Source of the DNA: CAWAMD01 sp963783045
Lineage (GTDB): Bacteria; Actinomycetota; Nitriliruptoria; Nitriliruptorales; Nitriliruptoraceae
Reading direction: 5' to 3'
DNA length: 64,000 bases
Assembly: GCA_963783045.1 (NCBI GenBank)
Contig: CAWAMD010000009.1
Span: 372,001-436,000 of the forward strand
Below the pieces are notes generated by a model that saw nothing but the letters and a program-made list of their open reading frames with translations, was not told the origin of the DNA and made no database searches. The position numbers and the translations under genes were made by a program. Positions 8,540 to 16,993 of this stretch are shown piece by piece. Every line of letters starts with the position of its first letter. Within the stretch, counting starts at the first letter, position 1.

Positions 8540-8923
8540 ATGTCAGGTCGTATGACGTTGGCGGCGCACGGTCCGCGGCCGTCCTCCTGGAGGCTGGTGG
8601 CTGCATGCCTGGCTGTGGCGGGTGTCGTCCTGACGGCCTGTTCCTCGGGGCCCCGGCGCGGGCCCGTCGAACTGGTCGGCGGGGTCCTCGTCAACCCGAC
8701 GACCGTTGTGTTCCAGGTCCCATCGTGCCACGGGGATCCAGTCGTCTCTCGGCTCGACGAGACCGGCACCGAGGTCCGGGTAGAGGTGGTATCCACCGTG
8801 CACACAGGGGCGACGGCGACGGCATGTCTGGACAACGTTGAGATTTCGCTGGGGTCCCCACTCGGGGACAGGCCATTCATCGACGCGAACTCCAGCACAG
8901 GACTGCGTCTCGAATACCGGTGA
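8540..8923 (+). CDS. Small lipoprotein, unknown function
   Basis: 127 residues from ATG 8540, after GGAG in the sequence GAGCGGGAG. The signal peptide ends in lipobox VLTAC at about residue 33. The remaining ~95 residues (VGGVLVNPTTVVFQVPSCHG, EVRVEVVSTVHTGATATACL) are beta-rich with two further cysteines that could form a disulphide. No recognised family. It stands alone between two toxin-antitoxin pairs. Confidence 0.65.
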   Translation: MSGRMTLAAHGPRPSSWRLVAACLAVAGVVLTACSSGPRRGPVELVGGVLVNPTTVVFQVPSCHGDPVVSRLDETGTEVRVEVVSTVHTGATATACLDNVEISLGSPLGDRPFIDANSSTGLRLEYR

Positions 8924-8975
8924 CACCGCTCACATGGCCCGGTCCTGCGGATCAGGAACGCAGGCACCGGCGGTC

Positions 8976-9425
8976 CTACTGCTCGGCCGCTCCAGCCTCG
9001 AGTAGTGCGGTGAGATCGTCGAGCAGCTGTCGTGGGGTCTGGACCGGCATGTCGTCCAGCAGCAGTTGGGTCACGTCCTTGTCGCCAGAGACCAGCGCGT
9101 CTGCCCGAGCCGCGCGTGCCAGAGCGATCAGGTAGTTGTCGTCCGGATCCCTGGACACGGAGGGCGGGTCGATGGGATCGTCGTGGTGCTCCGCCGCGTG
9201 CGCGAGCTCGCTGAGAAAGGTGGTGGCCTGATCCGGACTCAGGTAGCTGCGAAACTTGGGGCGATGCAGGACACGCCGCAACTCACCGAGCAGGGTCGGA
9301 CACACGACCGGCACCACGGCGCCCGCGTCGATGAGATCGACAAGCGACGCCGGAGCCCCCTGTGAGCTGATCAGGCCCGACACGAGCACGTTGGGATCGA
9401 ACACCACTCGCCGAAGCGGCCGCAC
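8976..9425 (-). CDS. PIN-family toxin of a type II toxin-antitoxin system
   Basis: 149 residues. VVFDPNVLVSGLISSQGAPA is the first PIN strand with its acidic residue; SRDPDDNYLIALARAARADA and VSGDKDVTQL hold the remaining acidic cluster. This is the 'putative toxin, PIN family' group, predicted to be an RNase. Its GTG start follows the antitoxin stop with no gap. The antitoxin next to it is of the ribbon-helix-helix type, unlike the Phd type of the pair at 7.5-8.1 kb. Confidence 0.85.
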   Translation of the reverse strand: MRPLRRVVFDPNVLVSGLISSQGAPASLVDLIDAGAVVPVVCPTLLGELRRVLHRPKFRSYLSPDQATTFLSELAHAAEHHDDPIDPPSVSRDPDDNYLIALARAARADALVSGDKDVTQLLLDDMPVQTPRQLLDDLTALLEAGAAEQ

Positions 9426-9677
9426 CTACGCGGTCTCGCCCGCTGCGCGCTCGGCACGCACGGCCGCAAGCTCGGAGACGGCCAGGTCCATCGCCTCCTG
9501 CTCGGACAGCCCGCTGCGCTGGCGCACCTCCGCGAGGACTTCGCGCATGCGGCTGGCACCGAACTGGCGCCGCACCGCCTCGGCGATCACCTCAGATCGC
9601 GGGCGGCCGGTCACGGCGACCTGCTCGTCGATGCGGCGAAGCAGTTCGTCGTCGAGTTCGACTTCCACGGTGCTCAT
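9426..9677 (-). CDS. Ribbon-helix-helix antitoxin
   Basis: 83 residues. The start MSTVEVELDDELLRRIDEQV then RPRSEVIAEAVRRQF is a CopG/Arc-type RHH DNA-binding fold; the C-terminal SEQEAMDLAVSELAAVRAER helix is expected to hold the toxin. It is immediately upstream of the PIN toxin and should autoregulate the pair. Confidence 0.85.
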   Translation of the reverse strand: MSTVEVELDDELLRRIDEQVAVTGRPRSEVIAEAVRRQFGASRMREVLAEVRQRSGLSEQEAMDLAVSELAAVRAERAAGETA

Positions 9678-9947
9678 CGCGTGACCTCCCACCAGACAGG
9701 ATACGCCCAACCTCCCCGGGAAGAGCCGGACATCCTCGCCCTGCGGACCACCCCCAGCGACCCGCGACAACGATAGGAGGGGTTGCGCTGAGCCGCGCGA
9801 TACCAGGCGGAGACTTGATCACCGCGCGCGAACCGTGGTTGCGCGCGTCATCCCCGTGGGCCGACCCGAGCGATAGCTCGCACGCCGGCACGGCCGACGC
9901 GACGTAGGTAGGGGATCGGCGGTTCTGATCCCCCATCACGACGTCCT

Positions 9948-9979
9948 GACGGAAACCGTTGTACCCGACGGTTTCCGTC
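9948..9979. terminator. Perfect 12-bp inverted repeat (hairpin)
   Basis: GACGGAAACCGT (9948-9959) pairs perfectly with ACGGTTTCCGTC (9968-9979) around an 8-base loop. It is terminator-like without a T-tract, in the ~550-bp gap 9678-10228 that contains no supported gene. Confidence 0.5.
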
Positions 9980-10021
9980 CCATCGCGGTGTGCAGCGGAT
10001 CGCTGAAGGGGCCTGGCGCGT

Positions 10022-10049
10022 CAGAAACTGTCGCATGCGACGGTTTCTG
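10022..10049. repeat. 28-bp near-perfect palindrome
   Basis: A continuous palindrome centred on GCATGC, with one G-T pair and no loop. Its outer arms (CAGAAAC/GGTTTCTG) resemble those of the hairpins at 9948 and behind tRNA-Lys. The lack of a loop fits an operator or a dimer-binding site better than a terminator. Confidence 0.45.
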
Positions 10050-10228
10050 TCACGGCCGGCGACCAGATCAGATCGCCCGCTACAGGCTGCCGTCCTGTTC
10101 GGAAGCCGAGAGTGATACAGATCGAACCCATCGGCCACGCTTGCCCTCGAGGCCGGTACTTCGATCTTCGGAGGTGCTGACGTGCGACGTGGTACGTCGC
10201 AGGGACTATTAGTTAGCCTTCTGCTCTA

Positions 10229-10246
10229 TTATGTGCCGGGAGGTAG
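10229..10246. promoter_or_regulatory. BlaI-type operator A (degenerate)
   Basis: TTATGTG-CCGG-GAGGTAG, in the same 7-4-7 layout as the better dyads at 13,677-25,537. It lies 26 bp before the ATG of the amidase gene. One half is weak; the layout and position support it. Confidence 0.55.
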
Positions 10247-10271
10247 TTGCTGACAGTTCGGGGGGACCTCA

Positions 10272-10872
10272 ATGGCCAGTGCCGCACGACGGCGCGTCGC
10301 AGCCGTCCTCACGGTGCTTGCAGGAGTCGCCGCACCCGCACCCGCCGCCGCAAGCGGGCACGACCAGCCCGACTACAGCAGCCACGCCGAGTTCCAGCCC
10401 ACGAACTGGAACGGCATGAAGGTCTACCTGTCGCCGGGCCACTACACGACCAGCCAGAACCTGGTCGAACCACGCCAACGACCGGTTCGTCTACATCTCG
10501 CTGCACTCCAACGCCCACGGCACGACCGCGTGCACGCACAGCGGCACGTCGAGCCACGGCGGCACCCAACTGCTCTACGACACCGGCAGCGACCTGTCCC
10601 ACGGAACGAAGGTCTACACCCATGTGGCGCGCCATACGCCGTCCAGCGCCCACGAAGCCCAGGTGGACCAGAACTGCAGCGCCCGCTCCGTCTACGAACT
10701 GTGCTCCACGGCCGCACACGCTCTGCCCACCATCTACCTCGAGAGCGACTACCACGACACCACCGGCGGGGCCGACCACCTCACCGAGCACCACCGCGGC
10801 GTGTCCAACCACTTCTCGATCTACGTCTGGTACGGAATCGACTGCTACCTCTTCGGGACGCGGTGCCCGTGA
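10272..10872 (+). pseudogene. Secreted N-acetylmuramoyl-L-alanine amidase, internally broken
   Basis: The N-terminus is a signal peptide (RRRVAAVLTVLAGVAAPAPA) followed by GMKVYLSPGHYTTSQN, the Amidase_3-type first motif with the zinc histidine in PGH. After about 10,465 the frame changes and continues with RFVYISLHSNAHG (second zinc motif) and then LPTIYLESDYHDT, where E is the expected catalytic or zinc residue. Only ~27 residues separate motif one from SLHSNAHG, fewer than in intact amidases, so some sequence may be deleted as well as shifted. Such enzymes cut the peptide stem from glycan strands. It sits behind operator A and ahead of the GerMN lipoprotein. Confidence 0.65.
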
Positions 10873-10894
10873 CGCGCCAACGGAAGGCTCCGCA

Positions 10895-11530
10895 GTGAAG
10901 GGCTCCACCGCCGCACGTGCCGCAGCGCTCGCAGCCGCCCTGGCCGTCCTGGCCGGATGCGGCACGGACGACCCGTCCCGCCTCGCGGTCGGCGCCGACA
11001 CCGAGTCGGCCGCGCCCACGCCCGGCCCCACGGCCAGCCCGGACGCCGAGGACACCGACGTGGCCCTCGCACTCATCGAACAGGGGGCCCCGCCCTACGA
11101 ACGCGGCTCGTACGTGGTCGTGCGGCGCGACACCGACCGCCCCCTCGGCGACCCGCAGGCCCAACTGGCCGCCGCCATGCACGAACTCGTGCGCGGCCCG
11201 TCCCCCTCGGAACGCGAGCAGGGGCTCGACTCGATCTTCTCGGACGCAACAGCCGGCGTCGTCGGCTCCGTGCGGCTCACCGACGGACACGCCGTCGTGG
11301 ACTTCCACCGGCTCGAGCAGACCATCCCGAACCTCAGCACGTCGCACGTGGCCGAGACGCTGATGGCCCAGACGCTCAACACCGTGTTCCAGGTCGACGC
11401 GGTCGACTCGGTCGAGCTCCGGCTCGATGGGGACTGCGACGCGTTCGCGCAGCGCGTCGAGCAGGGCATGGAGTGCCGCGTGATCGACCGTGCCATGTGG
11501 GATGCGGACGTGAGACCTCCTCAGCGGTGA
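10895..11530 (+). CDS. GerMN-domain lipoprotein
   Basis: 211 residues from GTG 10,895, 23 bp after the amidase. The signal peptide ends in lipobox VLAGC at residue ~26; a Thr/Pro/Ala linker follows. The segment GSYVVVRRDTDRPLGDP, AAMHELVRGPSPSEREQGLD, VRLTDGHAVVDF and MAQTLNTVFQ matches the GerMN fold found in envelope and spore-wall lipoproteins, often with amidases or other wall enzymes. Two C-terminal cysteines (DGDCDAF, GMECRV) may pair. Likely co-expressed with the amidase under operator A. Confidence 0.8.
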   Translation: MKGSTAARAAALAAALAVLAGCGTDDPSRLAVGADTESAAPTPGPTASPDAEDTDVALALIEQGAPPYERGSYVVVRRDTDRPLGDPQAQLAAAMHELVRGPSPSEREQGLDSIFSDATAGVVGSVRLTDGHAVVDFHRLEQTIPNLSTSHVAETLMAQTLNTVFQVDAVDSVELRLDGDCDAFAQRVEQGMECRVIDRAMWDADVRPPQR

Positions 11531-11639
11531 CGGGCGCCGTCGTCGCCCCGCCGACTGGACCGCGTCGACGCCGGACCGGGACAGCTGGCCGTGTCAGACC
11601 CGTCCGTTACCGTCGCCCGACGCCTACCCGGAACCCGCC

Positions 11640-11878
11640 TTGACCCGCCCCGCAGCCCCGCTGCCCGCCCTGGCCGCCGCGGCCATCCCCGCGCTCGCCG
11701 CCGCCGTGTCCGCCGCCGTCCCGGCCGCCGCGACCGGCGGGACGCTGACCGTAGAGTTCCTTGCCGCCGGAAAACCGACGCGGTCCTCTACCGCGGCCCG
11801 TACGGCTGGTGGTCGCAGACCCCGGGCCGCACACGACGACGTGACGGCGGGTGCGGGTCCGGCTGCTGGTCGCGGTGA
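11640..11878 (+). CDS. Short exported protein, frameshifted
   Basis: A TTG start gives a clear signal peptide (PALAAAAIPALAAAVSAAVPAAA) and then GGTLTVEFLAAGKP. Near 11,775 the sensible frame changes to DAVLYRGPYGWWSQTPGRTR, ending at 11,878. Joined, this is a ~79-residue secreted peptide rich in Trp and Tyr at the C-terminus. Unknown family; third gene after operator A. Confidence 0.4.
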
Positions 11879-12074
11879 CCGGACGGCCGGCACGGGTTCG
11901 GGTGGTCGGCGTCGGGCGGCCGGCGCAGACTGCCACGGACGGACGAAGGAGCGCGACGCCCGCCGGCTCGCCCTGAACACATGACCCGGCAGGCCCGCGA
12001 GCTTCAGCGTGAGGTCGTGGCGGTGGCGCAGCCCCCGGAGGGCTGTGACGGTCGAGCTGCTCGGGCTGGCCGGG

Positions 12075-12392
12075 TCACGGGGCCCGGGGCAGGTCGTCGG
12101 GGCAGCGGCGTGACGCCTCGATGATGATGGCGGCACGCAGGTTCGGGGTCGCGGCGGCGTCCAGGCCGCGTGCGGCCGCGAGCCGGTCGGCGGCGCGTCG
12201 GGCGTCGCGTGACGCGGCGGTGGCGTCCGGGCGGGCGGTGAGCCGGCCGCACAGCCTGGATGCCGCGGCGGTCACGTCCCGGTCGGGGCGGTCCTCGCCG
12301 GCTCGTGGGGTGCGGGCGGGCAGCAGTGCGGTGACGGCGGCGGCCAGCACGAGGGCCGCGAGCACCAGTGCGAGGGTCCTTGGCCCGGTCAC
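12075..12392 (-). CDS. Small exported protein, paralogue of the 17.3-kb gene
   Basis: 105 residues from GTG 12,392, overlapping the upstream stop (GTGA). A signal or anchor helix (RTLALVLAALVLAAAVTALLP) is followed by ARTPRAGEDRPDRDV and a helical domain with LCGRL, RRAADRLAAARG and LRAAIIIEASRRCPDDL, including two conserved cysteines. The protein at 17,289-17,606 shows the same segments in the same order, so they are duplicates in parallel operons. Unknown function; it is the last gene of the operon behind operator B. Confidence 0.75.
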   Translation of the reverse strand: MTGPRTLALVLAALVLAAAVTALLPARTPRAGEDRPDRDVTAAASRLCGRLTARPDATAASRDARRAADRLAAARGLDAAATPNLRAAIIIEASRRCPDDLPRAP

Positions 12393-12829
12393 GGGTTCGG
12401 GCTCGCCGAGGGAGTGTCGCGCCGTAGCGGGGCGGCGGCCGGCGGCCGGGTCGGCGGGGCCGGCGCCGTGGGCGAGGGCGTGCCGGACGGGCCGTCGGGC
12501 GGGCCGTCGGGCGGGCCGTCGGGCGGTCCGTCGGGCGGGTGCGGGGGCAGCAGCGCGGCGGCCGAAGCGCCGCGGGCGCGGCGGCGGCGCCTGTCGGCGG
12601 CGCGTTCGCGGGCGGCCAGGGCGGCCACGACGGCGGCGGCGAGGCCGGCGGCCAGGGCGGCGGACGCCGGGACGGGCCACCAGCGGGACGCGGCCAGCCC
12701 GACGGCTGTCGCGCCGCCGGTCAGGGCGGCCGGGAACCGCCAGTCGGGGGTGCCGGCGGGGAACAGTCGAAGGCCCAGGCGGGTGCGGTGACGGTGGACG
12801 GTGCCGGTGCGCTGCCAGTGGTCGGGCAT
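12389..12829 (-). CDS. Small membrane protein with PPDG repeat tail
   Basis: 146 residues from ATG 12,829, chosen for the GGAGGT box 7 bases upstream. Two hydrophobic segments (WRFPAALTGGATAVGLAA and PVPASAALAAGLAAAVVAAL) are likely membrane helices, followed by a basic stretch RERAADRRRRRAR. The tail contains four PPDG-type repeats encoded by a tandem 12-bp DNA repeat near 12,490-12,540. It lies between the exported protein at 12.9 kb and the 12.1-kb gene. Unknown function. Confidence 0.65.
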   Translation of the reverse strand: MPDHWQRTGTVHRHRTRLGLRLFPAGTPDWRFPAALTGGATAVGLAASRWWPVPASAALAAGLAAAVVAALAARERAADRRRRRARGASAAALLPPHPPDGPPDGPPDGPPDGPSGTPSPTAPAPPTRPPAAAPLRRDTPSASPNP

Positions 12830-12901
12830 CGGGCCACCTCCGGTGTCAGTGTGCGGGACGGGGCGCGGGTCCGCCACTGTCCCGTGGCGGGCCCGGACCG
12901 T

Positions 12902-13639
12902 TCACGCGCTCGGGCCGCAGTTGGCGCGGGTCGAGGAGCTCCGCACCCAGCCGGACACGTAGGAGCTGCCGTAGACGTCGGTGTGGTAGGGCTTGAACGC
13001 CGTGACGTAGTCGAAGGTGCCGGCGCCGGTGTTGCAGACGGCACGGATCTGGCCGGTGTAGGTGCTTGGGGCGAGCCGGTAGTTGTGCGGGAAGACCGTG
13101 TTGTAGCCCTCCCAGCTCCGCCAGCTCGACCGGTGGAACTGGTCGTCGGTGCGGTAGGTGTCGACGAGGGAGTCGCAGCTGACCTGGTAGTCGCCGACGA
13201 GGGTGGCGCCGCCGTTGTCGAACCAGGGCGAGTTGGTTCCCCAGTAGCAGGTTCCGGCCTGGATGGACACGTCGTCGCCGGGGGCCGGTGCGCCGGCTCG
13301 TGCCTTGGCCTGGGAGGAGGTTGCCTCGCCTACGGATCGGCCGTCGCTGATGGCGGCGTACCGGACTGTGTCAGCGGTGAAGGGGACGTTGTCAACGTCC
13401 TGGCCGAGGACGCCGTGGCGGGTGCCGTCGGCGCGTTCCTCGACCCTCACCTCGATGCCGGGCCACTCCTCGGGGTCGAGTCCGAGGTCGCCCGGGCTGA
13501 GCTGCCGCGATCCTGGTGGGGGGCTCGCGCTGGTCGCCGGGTGTTGTGCGTGTGCGGGCGGCGCTGCGGCGGCCGTCAGGGTCGCTGCGGCGAGGCAGGC
13601 CAGGAAGGGTGCGACGCGCCGTCTGTTCGTGTTGCCCAT
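12902..13639 (-). CDS. Exported protein with cysteine-bearing C-terminal domain
   Basis: 245 residues from ATG 13,639, 38 bp downstream of operator B. A signal peptide (RRRVAPFLACLAAATLTAAAAPPAHA) precedes a linker-like N-domain (GIEVRVEERADGTRHGV) and a Tyr/Trp/Ser-rich C-domain (TCYWGTNSPWF, YQVSCDSLVDTYR, IRAVCNTGAG, RANCGPSA) with four cysteines, probably two disulphides. No family recognised. Architecture matches the exported protein at 17.6 kb, which suggests an island-specific class. First gene of a three-gene operon. Confidence 0.75.
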   Translation of the reverse strand: MGNTNRRRVAPFLACLAAATLTAAAAPPAHAQHPATSASPPPGSRQLSPGDLGLDPEEWPGIEVRVEERADGTRHGVLGQDVDNVPFTADTVRYAAISDGRSVGEATSSQAKARAGAPAPGDDVSIQAGTCYWGTNSPWFDNGGATLVGDYQVSCDSLVDTYRTDDQFHRSSWRSWEGYNTVFPHNYRLAPSTYTGQIRAVCNTGAGTFDYVTAFKPYHTDVYGSSYVSGWVRSSSTRANCGPSA

Positions 13640-13676
13640 GGTCTCCCTGTCATTGGCGTGCCGTGACAGTCGGACA

Positions 13677-13694
13677 CTATGCGCCTACGCGTAG
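13677..13694. promoter_or_regulatory. BlaI-type operator B
   Basis: CTATGCG-CCTA-CGCGTAG, 18 bp, 38 bp upstream of the exported-protein start at 13,639 on the minus strand. Six of seven positions per arm pair; it is one of the strongest copies. Confidence 0.75.
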
Positions 13695-13921
13695 GTGTAC
13701 GTATGGCCCGTGTTAACCATCTCTGCCGGCCTGGCTGGACGGTCTCGGACCTGGTTGCGTCCGGCCGCCCCGTGTCGCCGTCGGGCGTGCGGATCGGGCC
13801 GCCGCTGGCCGGGCCCGCCGACCGGGCGCTGGCCGTTCAAGGCCGGCGAGGGCCGTGCGCTCGACCGGCTGACCCGGGAGTGTGCGGCCGTGCTGGTCAC
13901 CAGGCGGCACCCGGCGGCGGG
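13695..13921 (+). other. Possible small frameshifted gene on the plus strand
   Basis: VSDLVASGRPVSPSGVRIGPPLAG in one frame and WPFKAGEGRALDRLTRECAAVL in another, ending at 13,925, read like one short protein with a shift near 13,820. The only ATG (13,703) is 9 bp from operator B with no ribosome site. I could not decide whether this is a real gene. Confidence 0.25.
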
Positions 13922-14254
13922 CTAGCAGTGGTCGACGAGCGCGGCCAGGAGCGCCGTCCTGAGCGCCTCGGAGCGGACGTCGAACCCGTTGGGCCGCAAG
14001 ATCGCCGCGGCTGCCTCGACCAGCGCGTCGGTGAGGGGGTCTGTCGACGCTCCTGGCCGGTGCTCAGTCCCCAGGGTTCGGCGGGATCGTCGTGGACGGG
14101 GCGGGGGGCGTTGCGGATCAGCGCAGCGACGACCAGGCTGGTCCGCTCGCGGACCGCGAGCAGCCACACGGACAAGTCGAGCGACAGGTCGTGGCCGTGC
14201 CCGTACGGGAGCTGCCACCCCCCGACCAGGCCGACCGGTTCGTCGCCTACGCCA
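13922..14254 (-). pseudogene. Small cytoplasmic protein gene, frameshifted, no clear start
   Basis: Protein-like segments DLSVWLLAVRERTSLVVAAL and then, in another frame, TDPLTDALVEAAAAILRPNG with SEALRTALLAALVDHC at the end. The shift lies near 14,050. It directly follows the 14.3-kb lipoprotein gene and is probably the last cistron of the operator-C operon. Unknown family. Confidence 0.35.
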
Positions 14255-14301
14255 ACCGCGGCGGGTTCCGCCCCGCCGGCTGACGCCGGACGGCGGGCCG
14301 G

Positions 14302-15552
14302 TCAGGGGGCGTAGTCGTCCTGCCCGCAGCCGCCGTCGTACCACGGCAGCCGGGTGCCGGGGTCGGTCGACGGCACGGCCGTCCAGGCCCCCGGCGTGCG
14401 GTCGAACCCGGCCGGGGACAGCGTGCCGGCGTCGAGGTCGAGCACGCTCCACGGGACCGTCGCGGCCGGCCCGCCCGCGTCGACGGCCTCGCCGGCCGCG
14501 CGGGCGTCGTCGGCGGCGACCACGAACACGCGCCGGCCCGCGGCCAGCGGGTGCCAGCTCAGCTCGGCGTAGCCGGGGTCGATCCCGACGCCCCGGTAGA
14601 CGGGCACGGACCCGGCCCACTCGCAGTTGTGGCGGAACAGCCGCCACGAGGTGGCGTCCGGGAACGTGTCGTCGTAGACGGGGACCACGTACTCGGTCGG
14701 GGAGATCCACACCGGCCCGACGAGCGAGTCGGTGAACGCCCGGTGCTGGTCGCCCAGTCCCCAGTGGTCGGCGTCCGAGGCGGTGCTTGCGCGGTAGTCG
14801 TCGTCCTGGACGATCTCGAGGCGGGTCGGGACGTTGTCCTGCCGGAACAGCGACACGAGCCAGGTCACCGACCCGGGGTAGGCGTACAGGCCGAGCGGGG
14901 CCTCCTGGTGGCGCAGCGGCATCTCGACGGTCGACACCGTCGCGCCGGCGAGCCGCCGGACGTGCGTGTCGGCGCGGCCGGCCTCGTCGATCTTCATCCG
15001 GGCGACGACCCAGTGCAGCACCGGGTCGGCCGGCACCGGGTCGGGCGAGCCGTCCACGGCGTGGGGCTCGCGCAGCCACACGGGCGTGTCGATCGTGGCG
15101 CCCGGGTCGGCCCGGTCGATCGACCGGACGGTCCCGTCCACGTCGAGGAGGTAGAGCAGCGTCGGGGACGCGCCGGCCCCCGTGCCGGCCTGGGTGCCCT
15201 GGACGGCCAGGGCGACCCGGGTCCGGTCGGGCGAGACGCCCAGGGCGACCGTGGCGACCCGCGGGTGCTCCCACACCGGCGTCGCGTGGCCGCTGTCGGG
15301 GTCGACGGTCTCGAGCCGTCGGCCGTCGTCGTGGAGCAGCGTCCCGGCGGGCAGGGGGCCGCCGGGCCAGCGCAGGCCGGCCAGGGGGCCCAGGTCCGCG
15401 GGCACGGTCTCGCCGGCGGGCGACGGGGCCGGCGCAGCGGCCGGACCCGCCGGGGTCCCGTCCGTGCCCGCCGCGGACGGCGTCGCCCCCGGCGTGCAGC
15501 CGCCGACGGCCAGTGCCGCGAGCAGCCCGGCGGCCCGGACGCGTGGGGTCAT
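14302..15552 (-). CDS. Lipoprotein, beta-propeller-like
   Basis: 416 residues from ATG 15,552, 13 bp after the L,D-transpeptidase stop, hence the same operon. Lipobox VGGC at residue 19, then an Ala/Pro/Thr linker. The body has repeated strand-turn patterns (GRRLETVDPDSGHATPVWEH, TVALGVSPDRTRVALAVQG, TLLYLLDVDGTVRSIDRA) like TolB/WD40-type propellers. Three cysteines lie late (HNCEWAG, GGCGQDD). It is probably an extracytoplasmic sensor or scaffold; that is inference. Confidence 0.75.
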   Translation of the reverse strand: MTPRVRAAGLLAALAVGGCTPGATPSAAGTDGTPAGPAAAPAPSPAGETVPADLGPLAGLRWPGGPLPAGTLLHDDGRRLETVDPDSGHATPVWEHPRVATVALGVSPDRTRVALAVQGTQAGTGAGASPTLLYLLDVDGTVRSIDRADPGATIDTPVWLREPHAVDGSPDPVPADPVLHWVVARMKIDEAGRADTHVRRLAGATVSTVEMPLRHQEAPLGLYAYPGSVTWLVSLFRQDNVPTRLEIVQDDDYRASTASDADHWGLGDQHRAFTDSLVGPVWISPTEYVVPVYDDTFPDATSWRLFRHNCEWAGSVPVYRGVGIDPGYAELSWHPLAAGRRVFVVAADDARAAGEAVDAGGPAATVPWSVLDLDAGTLSPAGFDRTPGAWTAVPSTDPGTRLPWYDGGCGQDDYAP

Positions 15553-15565
15553 GGCGATCCCGCTC

Positions 15566-16494
15566 CTAGTAGTGGATGTAGGTCGGCGCGGGGTCGTACT
15601 TGTTGTCCGTCGCGCCGTCCCAGTAGGTCTTGAGCCCGGTCACCGAATCGGCCGGCAGCCGGATGCACCCGTGGGTCGGGGTGGTCCAGAAGTCGTGCGA
15701 TCCCGTGCCGCCGTGGATCTCGAACTCCCCGCGGGTCTGCTGGCCGTTGCTGACCGACCACGGGTCCAGGCGCCACTTGCCGGGCGAGAACGAGCTGGTC
15801 GAGTCGTACTGGAACCCGGTGTAGCCGCTGTTCATGTACCCCCAGTCGTACTCCGCGCCCGACCGCCCGTTCTGCGTGGCGTCGTCGGGCAGCGGGCCGG
15901 TGCTGGGGATCCACTTGTCTGCCGGGACGTTGTCGGCCGACCGGGCCGGGTAGGACGTCTCGTACTGCTGCACGTAGGAGCCGTTCTGGTACAGCTTGTA
16001 TCGGTGGTAGAGCATGCCGCAGTAGCCGTTGTAGTTCAGCGTGCCGGAACAGTTCGCCGACTCGCGGTGCGCAGGTAGAAGCTCACCCACCCGAACCGGT
16101 AGTACACGTTGCTCTGGGTGCTCGCCTGTCCCGGCTGACCGGTGCCTTGGGGCCGCGCCTCGAAGTATTCGCGGGCGGCAGCGTCCGCGCGTGCTTGCAG
16201 CGCCCGACCCTCGCTGCGCAGCCCTTGCGCCCGTCCCTCGCGGGCGAGCTGATCCTCGGCCACGTTGCACTCGACCGCTCCGGTGCAGTCCGGGGCCACG
16301 TCCCGGTGGGCCGGCTCGTCCGGGCGGCCCTGCGGCGGGGTGCACGCCTCGGAGGTCGCCCACGGGCTTCCCTCCCGTTCACACTCGGGGTCCTGCCAGT
16401 TGGCGGGCGGGGTGTCGGCCGCGACGGCGGCGGTCGCCGGCGCGAGCAGCGCCAGCAGCGTGACTGCCGCGGCGACGGCGTGCGATCGCATCAT
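15566..16494 (-). CDS. Secreted L,D-transpeptidase (YkuD), one-base frameshift
   Basis: It starts at ATG 16,494 (GAAGGAG box). The signal peptide RSHAVAAAVTLLALLAPATAAVA is followed by a Cys-containing N-domain. The C-domain has IHGGTGSHDFW and THGCIRLPADSVTGL: the YkuD histidine and the catalytic cysteine in HGCIR are intact. These enzymes make 3-3 peptidoglycan cross-links, which beta-lactams other than carbapenems inhibit poorly. A one-base shift at about 16,065 (after WVSFYL, before ESANCSGTLNYNG) breaks the frame; both parts are otherwise well preserved. It heads the operator-C operon, so a BlaI-controlled L,D-transpeptidase is the inference. Confidence 0.8.
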
Positions 16495-16584
16495 CGTCTG
16501 CTCCTTCGCTCGTGGCGTGATGCCGCGAGGGTCGGCGGGCCCGGCCCGGGTCTCCCGCCTCGGCGTCCGCCCCGCCCCGCGCAC

Positions 16585-16602
16585 CTACGCTAGCACGCAT
16601 AG
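16585..16602. promoter_or_regulatory. BlaI-type operator C
   Basis: CTACGCT-AGCA-CGCATAG; the symmetry extends outward by AC/GT on each side. It is 91 bp upstream of the L,D-transpeptidase ATG. Confidence 0.75.
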
Positions 16603-16780
16603 GTGCCGTCGGCGGGCGCCGTCGGCGGGGACGCTGACCCGCTCGGGCATCCAGTGCGACCGCCGGCCGCATCGTGGGGTTGCGGCGTCGGCCGCCGCGG
16701 CGGGCACGCGGGCCGGCCCTGCGATCTCGGTTTCGCCCATCGGGGTCTCCCGGCCGTGCGTGCGGCAGCTGGCTAGCTGG

Positions 16781-16993
16781 CTAGCGGGTCGGCGGCGGGC
16801 CGGCGCCGCGGGGCAGCAGCTCGTCGGCGAGCTCGTGCAGGGCGCGGCGGTGGCGGCGCTCGTCGGCGGGTCCGAGACGTGCGCCGTCGGGTCCGGTCGC
16901 GGTCCAGTCGCGGTCGGTGCGCATCATCGCGTCGATGAGCAGGGCCGTGCTCGTGCAGGCCATCCGCTTGGCTTGGCGGGCGTCCACCGTCAC
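16781..16993 (-). CDS. Small cytoplasmic protein, unknown
   Basis: 70 residues from GTG 16,993, overlapping the upstream stop in the pattern GTGA. TVDARQAKRMACTSTALLID, MMRTDRDWTA and RRHRRALHELADELLPRG are helical. No family recognised. It ends the operon that begins behind operator D. Confidence 0.5.
   Translation of the reverse strand: MTVDARQAKRMACTSTALLIDAMMRTDRDWTATGPDGARLGPADERRHRRALHELADELLPRGAGPPPTR

Noticed and set aside
10247..11530. One 427-codon gene across the amidase and GerMN region
   Set aside because: The front two-thirds in that frame is Thr/Arg-rich antisense-like noise; the true genes are the amidase frames and the GTG start at 10,895.
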